Source: Paenibacillaceae bacterium
GTDB lineage: Bacteria; Bacillota; Clostridia; Lachnospirales; Lachnospiraceae
DNA: 40,507 nt
Assembly: GCA_015057715.1 (NCBI GenBank)
Contig: SVDS01000029.1
Span: forward strand, 1 to 40,507
Direction of reading: 5' to 3'
Shown here one piece after another: positions 14,370-22,018 of the stretch (its first letter is position 1; the number at the start of each line of letters is the position of its first letter). The notes below the pieces were generated by a model that made no database searches, was not told where the DNA came from, and saw only the letters and a program-made list of their open reading frames with translations. A program made the position numbers and the translations under genes.

Positions 14370-15038
14370 TCATCCATTTCTTGTAAAACGGCACTGGGGA
14401 TAATTGGAACAGCCGTAAAATACACCAAATTTGCCGTTTCTTTTCTTTAATAATCCGCCGCACTGGGGACATATGAATTCTTCCCCTGTCCCGGAAAGCT
14501 TTCCCATCTGCTCATAGCACTGCTGATTCATAATGCAGTCTAAAAGAGCCCGGTGTGCCCCTTCAGTAGGTATATTAAAATGTTCGGAAATGTCCGTAAG
14601 CCGGTGGCGATACAACTGGGGAAGGCGCTCCTTTGCCATATATAAGGTATCTATGTAATCATTGGGTAATGATATTCCCAGAATTTCTTCCGATACCCGA
14701 TATAAAAAAAGCAGATCAAAGGACTGAATATTATGCCCGATTAAAACTTCTCCCTCTATAAAAGAGAGAAATTCCGGCAGTACCTCAGTAAGCCCGGGCG
14801 CTTCCTTTACCATCTCATCTGTTATTCCGTTAATTTTTGTTGCACCTGCCGGTATATGAGTCCCCGGATTAATTAACCTGCTAAACTGATCCGTTATTAC
14901 ATGATTCTTTACTTTCACTGCAGATATCTCTATAATGGAGTCTTCCTGTGTATCCACTCCCGTTGTCTCAAAATCAAATACTACGTAATTTTCTATGTAT
15001 TGGTTCAAACGTCTGCCTGTCAATTCTATTCCAGCCAT
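14370..15038 (-). CDS. DnaQ/PolC-type 3'-5' exonuclease with a C-terminal C4 zinc finger
   Basis: The 222-aa protein has a DEDDh exonuclease: D22 and E24 in D-F-E-T-T-G, H102-N and D108 in G-H-N-I-Q-S-F-D, and H162 with D167 in A-H-R-A-L-L-D. A C-terminal zinc ribbon follows with C190, C193, C210 and C216, like the C4 repeats of topoisomerase I tails. That fusion would help hold single-stranded nucleic acid. An upstream ATG (15050) overlaps the GGAGGG ribosome binding site, so the start is ATG 15038. It has its own promoter and is separated from the lar run by a 71-bp gap. Confidence 0.9.
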   Translation of the reverse strand: MAGIELTGRRLNQYIENYVVFDFETTGVDTQEDSIIEISAVKVKNHVITDQFSRLINPGTHIPAGATKINGITDEMVKEAPGLTEVLPEFLSFIEGEVLIGHNIQSFDLLFLYRVSEEILGISLPNDYIDTLYMAKERLPQLYRHRLTDISEHFNIPTEGAHRALLDCIMNQQCYEQMGKLSGTGEEFICPQCGGLLKKRNGKFGVFYGCSNYPQCRFTRNG

Positions 15039-15097
15039 AGTTCCCTCCATTTCTGTGTGTAACAGGACTTAATCCTTTTATCTTTTGTAACATTTCT

Positions 15098-15126
15098 ATT
15101 ATAACGTCTCCAGATGTGTACATCAA
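15098..15126 (-). promoter_or_regulatory. Promoter of the exonuclease gene
   Basis: On the - strand, TTGATG (15126-15121) and TATAAT (15103-15098) are separated by 17 bp. The -10 is perfect and the -35 matches four of six. Confidence 0.65.
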
Positions 15127-15136
15127 GTTAAAACGA

Positions 15137-15150
15137 GGAAAACGTTTTCT
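15137..15150. promoter_or_regulatory. Candidate CcpA (cre) or LacI-type operator
   Basis: GGAAAACGTTTTCT contains the perfect 12-bp palindrome GAAAACGTTTTC and fits the cre consensus TGWAARCGYTWNCW at all but the first base. It lies just upstream of the exonuclease promoter. It differs from the 14-bp operator shared by the LacI and sugar-ABC promoters. Confidence 0.4.
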
Positions 15151-15574
15151 GTGGGATTTGAAGAAGTAAATTTCACCACCACCTAATCATTACTATTATA
15201 ATTAAATGAGGCATTAATAACTTTTTTTCTTCCCTCTGCCACATATCTCCGATTTTCTAACCTTCTTTATTCCCGTTAGGGCATATCAGCAATCGGCTCT
15301 TTATCCTTGCCTCGCCGTTATTAACTTGCGTGGCATAGATAAAAACATTTTTCTTCATATGCCCTTTTTCTTCAATTTTATGATCCGTTCTATACTATTT
15401 GAGGCATGGCAGCAAAAAAATGTTTTTCCATGCCCCCTTACCCTGTAACAGCAAAAAATCCCCTGAACATCTCTGTCCTGAGGATTTGAATTTTACAACT
15501 TGAAAGCCTTCACCTTCTTTAATTTTCACTAGCTAAAAATGAATCGCGCCTGGCATATTTTCCATAATATATCG
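15151..15574. other. Intergenic stretch with hairpins and no clear gene
   Basis: I see no convincing gene. GGCATGG (15403-15409) and CCATGCC (15428-15434) form a hairpin with A- and T-runs in the loop. AAATCC-type arms at 15453-15463 and 15480-15486 form a terminator for the sugar ABC operon, listed separately. A 33-codon frame on the - strand (15358 to 15257, MKKNVFIYATQ...) has only a weak AAAAGGGC site 2 nt from its ATG, so I leave it as unproven. Confidence 0.4.
15453..15487 (-). terminator. Terminator of the sugar ABC operon
   Basis: Read on the - strand, AATCCTC pairs with GGGGATT (one wobble) and is followed by a run of six T (AAAAAA at 15453-15458 on +). It lies about 90 bp after the last permease gene. 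Confidence 0.6.
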
Positions 15575-16417
15575 TCAGCCTTTTACTGCACCTGCCATCA
15601 TTCCTTCGATAAAGTACTTTTGAAATGCAACAAAAAGCAGAAAAATAGGAATGACAGAAAATACGGAACCCACAATTAAAAGACTGTAATTATCTCCATA
15701 AGGATTAATCAGTGTGTTTAAGCCTAATGTCAATGGATATTTATCCGAAGACCGGATTACCAGCAGAGGCCATAGATAATTGTTCCATGCATTCATACCA
15801 TTTAAGATTGCCATAGCAGAGAATGCCGGTTTCATAAGCGGAACAATAAGCCGGTAAAAGATACCGTACTCCGTAGCACCGTCAATTCTCCCGGCTTCCA
15901 TAAGCGACCTTGGAATGCTGAGCAAATACTGCCGGAAGAAAAAGATGGTTGATGCATGAGCCAGGAACGGCAGAACAATAGCAGTATAGCTGTCCATCAG
16001 CTTCCATGAGGAAATCTGTTTATACAGGGGCAGCATAACAACTTCCAAAGGAATGGATAAAATAAGGAGCACCAGGATAAACAGAAACTTTTTCCCTTTA
16101 AAATCATAGGCAGCAAAACCATATCCCACAAAAGAGCTGATCAGTAAAGTCCCCAGTACTGTAATCACAGTCAGAGTAATACTGTTGAAAAACCATCTCC
16201 AGTAATCATGCTGCCCTGAAAATAGAAGAATATAATTATCCAGATTCATTCTGGAAACGTTTAGATCAAGATTCAGGCCATATTGGAGAAGATCGCTTCC
16301 TGGTTTAAAGCTGGCGATAAATAGAACCCAGATGGGAAGAAAAATCCCCACAGCAAGAAGGGCAAAGATGAAATAAAAGACAATGGTTACCCCACTTTTT
16401 TTCATGCCTCTGTTCAT
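15575..16417 (-). CDS. Carbohydrate ABC transporter permease, MalG type (CUT1)
   Basis: The 280-aa protein has six predicted helices and the EAA loop E-A-G-R-I-D-G-A-T-E-Y-G-I-F-Y-R-L-I-V-P-L that contacts the ATPase. The C-terminus ends Y-F-I-E-G-M-M-A-G-A-V-K-G, a hallmark of MalG-type subunits. A TTG 21 bp upstream would include the ribosome binding site GGGGAGGG, so the start is ATG 16417, 1 bp after the stop of the partner permease. No ATPase gene is present; CUT1 systems of Clostridia commonly share a general MsmK-like ATPase encoded elsewhere. Confidence 0.93.
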   Translation of the reverse strand: MNRGMKKSGVTIVFYFIFALLAVGIFLPIWVLFIASFKPGSDLLQYGLNLDLNVSRMNLDNYILLFSGQHDYWRWFFNSITLTVITVLGTLLISSFVGYGFAAYDFKGKKFLFILVLLILSIPLEVVMLPLYKQISSWKLMDSYTAIVLPFLAHASTIFFFRQYLLSIPRSLMEAGRIDGATEYGIFYRLIVPLMKPAFSAMAILNGMNAWNNYLWPLLVIRSSDKYPLTLGLNTLINPYGDNYSLLIVGSVFSVIPIFLLFVAFQKYFIEGMMAGAVKG

Positions 16418-16418
16418 A

Positions 16419-17303
16419 TCAGTCCCTCCCCTCTTCAAACGTTCCAGTCACCTTCAGCTGAATTAAGTTCACAATCATAACTACAAGAAGTAAAATAAGA
16501 CCGACTGCACATGCATAACCAAGCGCCCGTTTTTCCACTCCCTGTCTGTATAAATAACCCACGATTGTAAGCCCGATGTTATTGGGAGAATTGTTTCCTT
16601 TAAACAGCATATTGCTCTCTAAGAACATGGAAAGACCGGCATAGATGCTGATGGTCAGCACATAGACGGTGGTAGGCTTAACAAGGGGAACTGAGATTTT
16701 AATAAACTGCTGCCAGCCAGACGCACCGTCTATGGAAGCCGCCTCATATAAATCCGTGGGTATGCTCTGCAAGCCTGCCAGAAAATATAAAATATTTACA
16801 CCGGTCCATCTCCAGCATGCCAGGAGAAGAAGGGCAAAAAAGCTAGTGCCTGCCCCTTTTAACCATTTAACCGGGCTTACTCCGAACATCCCCAGAACCT
16901 GATTGAACAATGAGGTTGCGGATTCTCCGAACATCAGCCGGAATATGGTACCTGCGACTACAACCGAGGTAAGAGCCGGTATAAAATACACAGACTTAAA
17001 AAACTCCGTCTTTTTAATCCACCTGCTGTTTAACATGGTTGCAAACAGCATGGGAAATGGGATCAGTAAAATCAGTGTTCCAGTCATGTATTTAAAACTG
17101 TTCCATAAAGCTTTTCTAAATATTTTATCCGTTAAAAGTCTGGAATAATTATCAAAGCCTACCCATTTATTTTTTAATACATCCTGAAAACTTAAAAGTA
17201 TCCCGTTGCAGACAGGAACTAACCAGAACAACAACACGGTTATAACAAAAGGGCAGATGAATACATAAGGAGCTATTTTTTTCGAATAGAAGAATTTCTT
17301 CAT
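16419..17303 (-). CDS. Carbohydrate ABC transporter permease, MalF type (CUT1)
   Basis: The 294-aa protein starts M-K-K-F-F-Y-S-K-K-I-A-P-Y-V-F-I-C-P-F, with a first helix typical of sugar permeases. It has the EAA loop E-A-A-S-I-D-G-A-S-G-W-Q-Q-F-I-K-I-S-V-P. The start is ATG 17303, 5 nt after GGAGG; longer frames lack a site. It forms the heterodimer with the next gene. Between it and the binding-protein gene lies a strong hairpin that should lower permease relative to binding-protein production. Confidence 0.93.
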   Translation of the reverse strand: MKKFFYSKKIAPYVFICPFVITVLLFWLVPVCNGILLSFQDVLKNKWVGFDNYSRLLTDKIFRKALWNSFKYMTGTLILLIPFPMLFATMLNSRWIKKTEFFKSVYFIPALTSVVVAGTIFRLMFGESATSLFNQVLGMFGVSPVKWLKGAGTSFFALLLLACWRWTGVNILYFLAGLQSIPTDLYEAASIDGASGWQQFIKISVPLVKPTTVYVLTISIYAGLSMFLESNMLFKGNNSPNNIGLTIVGYLYRQGVEKRALGYACAVGLILLLVVMIVNLIQLKVTGTFEEGRD

Positions 17304-17338
17304 TTTGTCCTCCTTCCAGTAATGATTTCTACACAGCA

Positions 17339-17364
17339 GCCGCAGGGATATCACTCCCTGCGGC
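17339..17364 (-). other. Intercistronic hairpin between binding-protein and permease genes
   Basis: GCCGCAGGGA (17339-17348) and TCCCTGCGGC (17355-17364) make a perfect 10-bp GC-rich stem with a 6-nt loop, 10 bp after the binding-protein stop. No T-run follows on the - strand. Such a hairpin usually protects the upstream mRNA from 3' exonucleases, giving more binding protein than permease, as with malE-malF. Confidence 0.8.
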
Positions 17365-17374
17365 GTTCCTGATC

Positions 17375-18742
17375 TTATTTTTTGAATTCATTTTTTAAGG
17401 TTTCCTGGGAAGAATCAAGGACTTCTTTTACATCTTTCCCATCCTCAAAAATACTGTTTAAGGTTACAGTGCACAATTCATTGTTGATAGAAGGATACTT
17501 CTCATCGGTATACGCTCTTAAAAGTCCGATGCTGTCCTTTGTTTTTAAAAGAGTATCAAAGGGGTAATTGGTAAAAAACTGAATGAACTGGTTATCGGGG
17601 TTCTGGGTCAGGGACTTATCCGTCCACACTGCCGTATTAACAGGATCGAATCCAAGCACATTCCATACTTCACGGTTGGAATCCTCGGAAAGCTTGATAT
17701 AAGCCATTACTTCCGCAGCCAGTTTTGCATTCTTGCCTGATTTTATAATTGCGGTTCCTGTACCGCCTCCTCCGATGGTTGCTACCTCTTTATCATTCTC
17801 ATTCCAGACAGGCACGGTTGAGATGGCAACCTGCTTCTTTAAATCTTTCATGTAGTTTACAAATCTGGAGGTCTGCCAGAACGGCATGATCTGCACGGCA
17901 TACTCTCCTGTATTGTAGGAAGGATAAGCCTCTTCATTATCCGGCTGTCCTCCCGGAACAGTTGCGAAAGCTCCAGTTTCCTGCATTCCTTTTATGTATT
18001 CCAAAACTTCTGTCAGTTCCTTGCTGTTTAAGTTTAAATTTCCTTTTTCATCAACGTAATCTCCGCCTTTTTGAGCAAGCATCAGGTTAACCATCCAGGA
18101 AGCCGATGTCTCCACACAGGAGAAATACTTTCCAGTGGCTTCGTGATATTTCACTCCGGCCTCTTTAAACTGATCCCAGGTTTTGATGTCCTGATAATTA
18201 ATTCCTGCGTCTTTCAACAGCTTTTCATTGTAAAATGCTACTGTAGTACCTACATGGGTGGGAAGACCATATTCCTTTCCATCTTTGGAATAGATTCCAA
18301 GACGGGATTTTACAATATTATCGCGGTAAGGATCGATCACATCATTCAGTTCCATTAATCCGATATTGCCAACCATGAAGGCTGGAAACTTACCAAGCTC
18401 AATGTCCACAACATCAGGTGCCCCTTCTCCAGATTCCAATGCAAGAGACAGCTTATTATGCATGTCATCGTATGGCATATTGCTTAACACCAACTTCACC
18501 TTTTTATCTGGATGTGCCTCATTCCACTTTTCAGCCATGTTAACATAAAAGTCCTGATGCAATTCAATAAATGTCCATACATTTATGGTAGTAACATCGC
18601 TTCCTGCCACCTCCATTGACTTTTTTCCAGCAGAGGCTCCTTTGCTTTCTGCTTCACCTGAACTGCCCTTAGTACTGCAGCCTGCTGCCAGTATCACCGC
18701 CATGGCTGCACATGCAAGAGCCCCCAATACTCTTTTTTTCAT
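17375..18742 (-). CDS. Sugar ABC transporter substrate-binding lipoprotein (SBP family 1)
   Basis: The 455-aa protein has a lipoprotein signal with lipobox L-A-A-G-C (Cys22) and then a Ser/Gly/Lys-rich linker. The rest is a type-1 solute-binding fold beginning T-T-I-N-V-W-T-F-I-E-L-H-Q-D-F. It captures an oligosaccharide outside the cell for the MalF/MalG-type permeases encoded downstream. The sugar cannot be inferred because no glycoside hydrolase is in the operon. AAGGAGG precedes the ATG. The promoter region carries the LacI-type operator described separately. Confidence 0.93.
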   Translation of the reverse strand: MKKRVLGALACAAMAVILAAGCSTKGSSGEAESKGASAGKKSMEVAGSDVTTINVWTFIELHQDFYVNMAEKWNEAHPDKKVKLVLSNMPYDDMHNKLSLALESGEGAPDVVDIELGKFPAFMVGNIGLMELNDVIDPYRDNIVKSRLGIYSKDGKEYGLPTHVGTTVAFYNEKLLKDAGINYQDIKTWDQFKEAGVKYHEATGKYFSCVETSASWMVNLMLAQKGGDYVDEKGNLNLNSKELTEVLEYIKGMQETGAFATVPGGQPDNEEAYPSYNTGEYAVQIMPFWQTSRFVNYMKDLKKQVAISTVPVWNENDKEVATIGGGGTGTAIIKSGKNAKLAAEVMAYIKLSEDSNREVWNVLGFDPVNTAVWTDKSLTQNPDNQFIQFFTNYPFDTLLKTKDSIGLLRAYTDEKYPSINNELCTVTLNSIFEDGKDVKEVLDSSQETLKNEFKK

Positions 18743-18828
18743 GAATGAATCCTCCTTTTTAATTCTTTCTTATCAACACAGATTCTTCCATCTGCATGAT
18801 TCTAAAAAACTCCCCCCAGGGAGGTATT

Positions 18829-18878
18829 GCCGGCTTATTAAACGTTTCATATGTTTTTTGAATAATCCGGCTTTTTTT
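18829..18878 (+). terminator. Inverted repeat enclosing the operator, terminator-like on the + strand
   Basis: GCCGGCTTATT (18829-18839) and AATAATCCGGC (18861-18871) pair with one mismatch and are followed by seven T. On the + strand this would end transcripts running antisense toward the LacI gene. It also places the operator in the loop of a possible cruciform. No + strand gene precedes it. Confidence 0.4.
18837..18850. promoter_or_regulatory. LacI-family operator, copy 1 (sugar ABC operon)
   Basis: ATTAAACGTTTCAT is identical over 14 bp to the site upstream of the lacI-type gene (20223-20236). Its centre TTAAACGTTTCA is an almost perfect palindrome around CG, as usual for LacI-family operators. 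It sits about 95 bp upstream of the binding-protein ATG. Confidence 0.75.
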
Positions 18879-19059
18879 GTGTTTGTTTCTGCTCACGATG
18901 CTTGATTTTCACTAAAATTCATATATATGATTGCATACTAACACATGAAAAGGGTAATGTAAAGTATTTTTGCATAATTTTTAGATGAATTTAAATCGTT
19001 TAACTATGTAATTTTATATAATTTCTTGTTTAATTCTGTCGAATTTTCTTATCAGCGTA

Positions 19060-19101
19060 AAAAAAGAACGTCTGGCTGTGTTAACAACAGATAAACGTTC
19101 T
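19060..19101 (-). terminator. Terminator of the LacI-type regulator gene
   Basis: On the - strand AGAACGT (19101-19095) pairs with ACGTTCT (19071-19065), followed by a run of T (A-run at 19059-19064 on +). It starts 17 bp after the stop codon. Confidence 0.75.
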
Positions 19102-19117
19102 AATAAATACTTAAATT

Positions 19118-20158
19118 CTATTTGATATTTTTCACTGACTTCCGTATCAGAAGCATACATTCCACCGCGCATACATTTTCCTCTGTATGTGCCAGCTCTC
19201 CTCCATTTAACAGCTCTATCATCCACTCGCTGGCCTTATATCCAATATCATGGAGAGGCAGACTGACCGTTGTCAGGGGCGGATGGTAATAGCCTGAAAG
19301 TTCTCTGTCATCATAACCGGCAACAGAGATTTCATTGCCTATGGTCTGTTTTAATTCCTCCACTCTGTCGTAAACCCCGCCTGCCATCAGATCATTCATT
19401 GCAAATATGGCAGAAACTCCTTTTTCAAGAAGTTCAGCGGCGCAGCGGTATCCGGACTCCCTTGTCCAGTCTCCCTCTGCCACAAGACCTGGATCGTAAA
19501 GAATTTTATTCTGGAATAAAACCTGCTGATATCCTACCAGCCTGGCCTGGGCATGAAGACTGTCCGGCTTTCCGGTTATGACCCCCACTTTTTTGTGTCC
19601 CTGATCCAGTAAATACGTTACAATAGCAGCTGCTCCACTGACATCATCTACTACGACGGAAGGGATCTTCCTGCTTTTGGAATACCCGTATGCCATGACT
19701 GCGGGAATGGGCAGGTTATCTGGTATACAATGAATCACACGCTCATGAGCTGCCACGTAGATAATTCCCTCTACCTGCTTTTCCATCAGTTTTTTAATTT
19801 CCTGCCTGACCAGCTCATAATAATCGTCTTTGTTATAGTAAGTATCATTATATTTTTTAAACAGTCTGAGATTGGTTAACAAAATTTGGTATTCCTGCTT
19901 CTGACAATAATCCGTGATTCCGTCAATAATATCCGGTATGCTGAATATAGTCATATCTTCCGCAATTACACCGATGCTTCTGGTTTTCTGCATCTTTAAA
20001 TTTTTTGCTACAATATTGGGCGTATAATTTAACTGTTCTGCCATTTCCAAAACCAGCTTCCTGGTTTTATCACTGGCACCAGGTTTATTATTCAAAATAT
20101 TGGAAACTGTAGCCACTGATACGCCGCAGCATTTTGCCAGCTCTTTAATTGTCGCCAT
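19118..20158 (-). CDS. LacI-family transcriptional regulator
   Basis: The 346-aa protein starts with the LacI helix-turn-helix (T-I-K-E-L-A-K-C-C-G-V-S-V-A-T-V-S-N-I-L, residues 3-22), the hinge helix region around residues 48-56 and a periplasmic-binding-like sensor domain starting T-R-S-I-G-V-I-A-E-D. It should repress the sugar ABC operon next to it until the imported sugar binds. Direct support is the identical 14-bp operator upstream of both genes, which also predicts autoregulation. The two Cys in the HTH (K-C-C-G) are unusual but lie outside the recognition helix. Confidence 0.95.
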   Translation of the reverse strand: MATIKELAKCCGVSVATVSNILNNKPGASDKTRKLVLEMAEQLNYTPNIVAKNLKMQKTRSIGVIAEDMTIFSIPDIIDGITDYCQKQEYQILLTNLRLFKKYNDTYYNKDDYYELVRQEIKKLMEKQVEGIIYVAAHERVIHCIPDNLPIPAVMAYGYSKSRKIPSVVVDDVSGAAAIVTYLLDQGHKKVGVITGKPDSLHAQARLVGYQQVLFQNKILYDPGLVAEGDWTRESGYRCAAELLEKGVSAIFAMNDLMAGGVYDRVEELKQTIGNEISVAGYDDRELSGYYHPPLTTVSLPLHDIGYKASEWMIELLNGGELAHTEENVCAVECMLLIRKSVKNIK

Positions 20159-20208
20159 TATTTCCTCCAGAGATCTTTTTATTTATTAACTCAGATTTTT
20201 AATTAATT

Positions 20209-20236
20209 GTCAATATAGAAATATTAAACGTTTCAT
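20209..20236 (-). promoter_or_regulatory. lacI-type promoter with LacI operator, copy 2
   Basis: On the - strand a perfect -35 TTGACA (20214-20209) has GTTAAT as a moderate -10 after 17 bp. Eight bp upstream of the -35 is the operator ATTAAACGTTTCAT (20223-20236), identical to the site at 18837-18850. It also lies within about 60 bp of the divergent + strand promoter at 20280. Confidence 0.65.
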
Positions 20237-20279
20237 AAAAACGGTTATTTATTTTTTTGGTTTCATATATTTATATTTC

Positions 20280-20308
20280 TTGACATTTATTATCACTTTT
20301 GTTACCAT
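20280..20308 (+). promoter_or_regulatory. Promoter of the two-TM protein gene
   Basis: TTGACA (20280-20285), 17-bp spacer, TACCAT (20303-20308). A GAGAAGGAG ribosome binding site lies about 10 nt before ATG 20348. Confidence 0.6.
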
Positions 20309-20347
20309 GACATTGTATAAACTTATGGAGAAGGAGTTTATTAAACA

Positions 20348-21004
20348 ATGAATAAGATAATGCAGTCTATTAATGGCAGTATTTTAATACTATTTACAGC
20401 AGGCATGATTCTCATCCTGCTCTCTTTCTCTGGCTTTATTACATCATTTCTCCCTCCCGTCACCTTTGAAGATCTTTTGAATGGAAGAGAAATCAGAATC
20501 GGGAGTCATGTTGAGGGTAATGTGGTTTATGCACTGGACTATTTTGCCTCCGATACCACTTACGAAAAAAACAGCGAAGGAATCATCGTTCCAAAGAAGA
20601 ACTCCGGAAACTATTATATCATTCCCTTTTACGGCGGTTATCTGGGTCTTAAAACAGATCATGATCAGAATTTATCTTTTGACAGACTGACAGATGAAAC
20701 CTATGCATTCTTAAAAGGCGGCCAAAAGCCCCGTATGGAAATATTTATCGATGGTCAGATCATCCCTATGAAGCAAAAACTGATTCCATATTTTCATAGA
20801 TATTTATCGGATGCCGGATATAGTGCGGAGGAAATAAATGCAATGGGATCCCCTTTCTTAATCCAGCCCAGAGCCTTTATCATAAGCCGGATTTTGTTCG
20901 CAACCGGAATTTTGTTTCTTTTCCTGTCAGTCCTGATTTTTAGACGAATCTACAGGCGGTTTAGCATTTTAGAAGAATTCTCCAAAGATATGCCTGTCAC
21001 ATAA
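20348..21004 (+). CDS. Two-TM membrane protein of unknown function
   Basis: The 218-aa protein has helices at about 11-35 and 176-198, so about 140 residues, including G-N-Y-Y-I-I-P-F-Y-G-G-Y-L-G, lie on one side, most likely outside. A basic C-terminal tail (F-R-R-I-Y-R-R-F) is inside. The loop reads like a small soluble domain with E-I-R-I-G-S-H-V-E-G-N-V-V-Y-A-L-D-Y-F, but I do not recognise a named family. It is transcribed alone from its own promoter, divergent from the LacI gene and convergent with a LytTR gene. No known partner is adjacent. Confidence 0.75.
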   Translation: MNKIMQSINGSILILFTAGMILILLSFSGFITSFLPPVTFEDLLNGREIRIGSHVEGNVVYALDYFASDTTYEKNSEGIIVPKKNSGNYYIIPFYGGYLGLKTDHDQNLSFDRLTDETYAFLKGGQKPRMEIFIDGQIIPMKQKLIPYFHRYLSDAGYSAEEINAMGSPFLIQPRAFIISRILFATGILFLFLSVLIFRRIYRRFSILEEFSKDMPVT

Positions 21005-21016
21005 GGCAAAGAAAAA

Positions 21017-21050
21017 CAGACAGCGAAATCGGCTGAATTTTCGCTGTCTG
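21017..21050. terminator. Strong terminator hairpin between the two-TM gene and the LytTR gene
   Basis: CAGACAGCGAAA (21017-21028) pairs perfectly over 12 bp with TTTCGCTGTCTG (21039-21050). The T-run (TTTTTC) follows on the - strand, so it best fits the LytTR transcript, but the hairpin is also right after the + strand gene. Confidence 0.7.
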
Positions 21051-21191
21051 CAATTGGATTACGAATAACAGAATCGAATTAGATAGGAACTGCCGATCTT
21101 GGAAGTATTTGCATTGCATTAACAATAACACCTGACTATGCCTCTGACAATGGGGTGTGCACTTTTTGTCATTATCGTGGCGTTTTCCGTT

Positions 21192-21635
21192 TTAAATCAA
21201 TCTATCATTTAATTTTAAATAAGCTCTGTAATTCTTACCAAATTCTTTTCTTCTGCTATGGCTGATATACAAAACATCTCCATTGGCCATTTCAACCTCA
21301 TCCCCTTTTACAGTCTTAATATGCTGCATATTTACGATATCATGGCGGCTGATACGAATGAACCAGTCTTTGGGAAGCTTTCCTTCCTCTTCATTCAGCC
21401 TTGCCTTAATCCGCATTTTTTCATTTTTTACCACAATGCTTGTTTTCCGATAATAGGATTCCAGATACAAAATCTCCCTCATGTTGAAAACATATGGTTT
21501 TCCATTAAAAAAAGCAGCATATTTTAAAAGCTTATTGGGATTCTCCTGCATTTCGGGATATAATAAAATCATATTATACTCCGTTCCTTCGAAAATCATT
21601 TTAAACCTTTGATCAATTAAAAAGGCAATTTTCAT
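21192..21635 (-). CDS. Stand-alone LytTR DNA-binding protein
   Basis: The 147-aa protein has a LytTR domain at about 46-137, with E-I-L-Y-L-E-S, W-F-I-R-I-S-R-H-D-I-V-N-M, V-E-M-A-N-G-D-V-L-Y-I-S-H-S-R-R-K-E-F. No receiver domain is present; residues 1-45 have no motif I recognise. Receiver-less LytTR regulators in Firmicutes are often paired with a small membrane protein that restrains them. The nearest membrane protein gene is the convergent two-TM gene, which is not in an operon with it, so such pairing is not shown. Confidence 0.85.
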   Translation of the reverse strand: MKIAFLIDQRFKMIFEGTEYNMILLYPEMQENPNKLLKYAAFFNGKPYVFNMREILYLESYYRKTSIVVKNEKMRIKARLNEEEGKLPKDWFIRISRHDIVNMQHIKTVKGDEVEMANGDVLYISHSRRKEFGKNYRAYLKLNDRLI

Positions 21636-21796
21636 AAACTATCCCCCTGTAAATCTATTTACGGACAAATCGCCCTTATGAATAACGTTTGGTCAATATT
21701 ATAACGCCAAAGGAGACTTTACGAAACCATGAATATTTATAGTAGATTTTCTCACACTAAAAAGGGATTAACAATCACAAGGAAAGGAGACTTGAT

Positions 21797-22003
21797 ATGA
21801 AATCAGATAAAAATAAAGACTCTGCCGGGAAGGTGGAACGGGTCACTGCAAAAAACAACTATGACATTGACATTCAGGCCTGTTCCTCCATGGATTTAAC
21901 CGGACTGATACCGGCAGAACCGGCCTCAGATGAAGAACGGGAAGCATACCAGGATCTCTACCCCTATCTTCCCAAAGCAAAGGTGAAAGATAAAAAGCAG
22001 TGA
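21797..22003 (+). CDS. 68-aa soluble small protein of unknown function
   Basis: Start ATG 21797, with AAAGGAG (21783-21789) 7 nt upstream. It has a Lys/Asp-rich N-terminus and a distinct central segment, Y-D-I-D-I-Q-A-C-S-S-M-D-L-T-G-L-I-P, then an acidic and tyrosine-rich part (E-A-Y-Q-D-L-Y-P-Y-L-P-K) and a basic tail. It has no signal or membrane helix. The strong ribosome binding site and a terminator just after it support a real gene. I do not recognise a family. Confidence 0.65.
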   Translation: MKSDKNKDSAGKVERVTAKNNYDIDIQACSSMDLTGLIPAEPASDEEREAYQDLYPYLPKAKVKDKKQ

Positions 22004-22018
22004 TTCCCATAAGGAAAA

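Larger units (their letters stand above)
18743..19059. other. Upstream region of the sugar ABC operon
   Basis: There is no gene. It holds the ribosome binding site and leader of the binding-protein gene, the LacI-type operator (18837-18850) and the inverted repeat around it (18829-18871). An AT-rich stretch with TATATATGA (near 18920-18930) could hold the promoter, but no clear -35/-10 pair stands out on the - strand. Confidence 0.5.

Noticed and set aside
15257-15358. 33-codon frame on the - strand (MKKNVFIYATQ...)
   Set aside because: Only a weak purine site 2 nt from the ATG, and no recognisable protein; could not be supported.
21729-21800. 23-codon leader-like frame before the 68-aa protein, with a repeated AAAGGAGACTT
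   Set aside because: The first AAAGGAG is too far from its ATG for a normal start; the repeat is short and may be chance.
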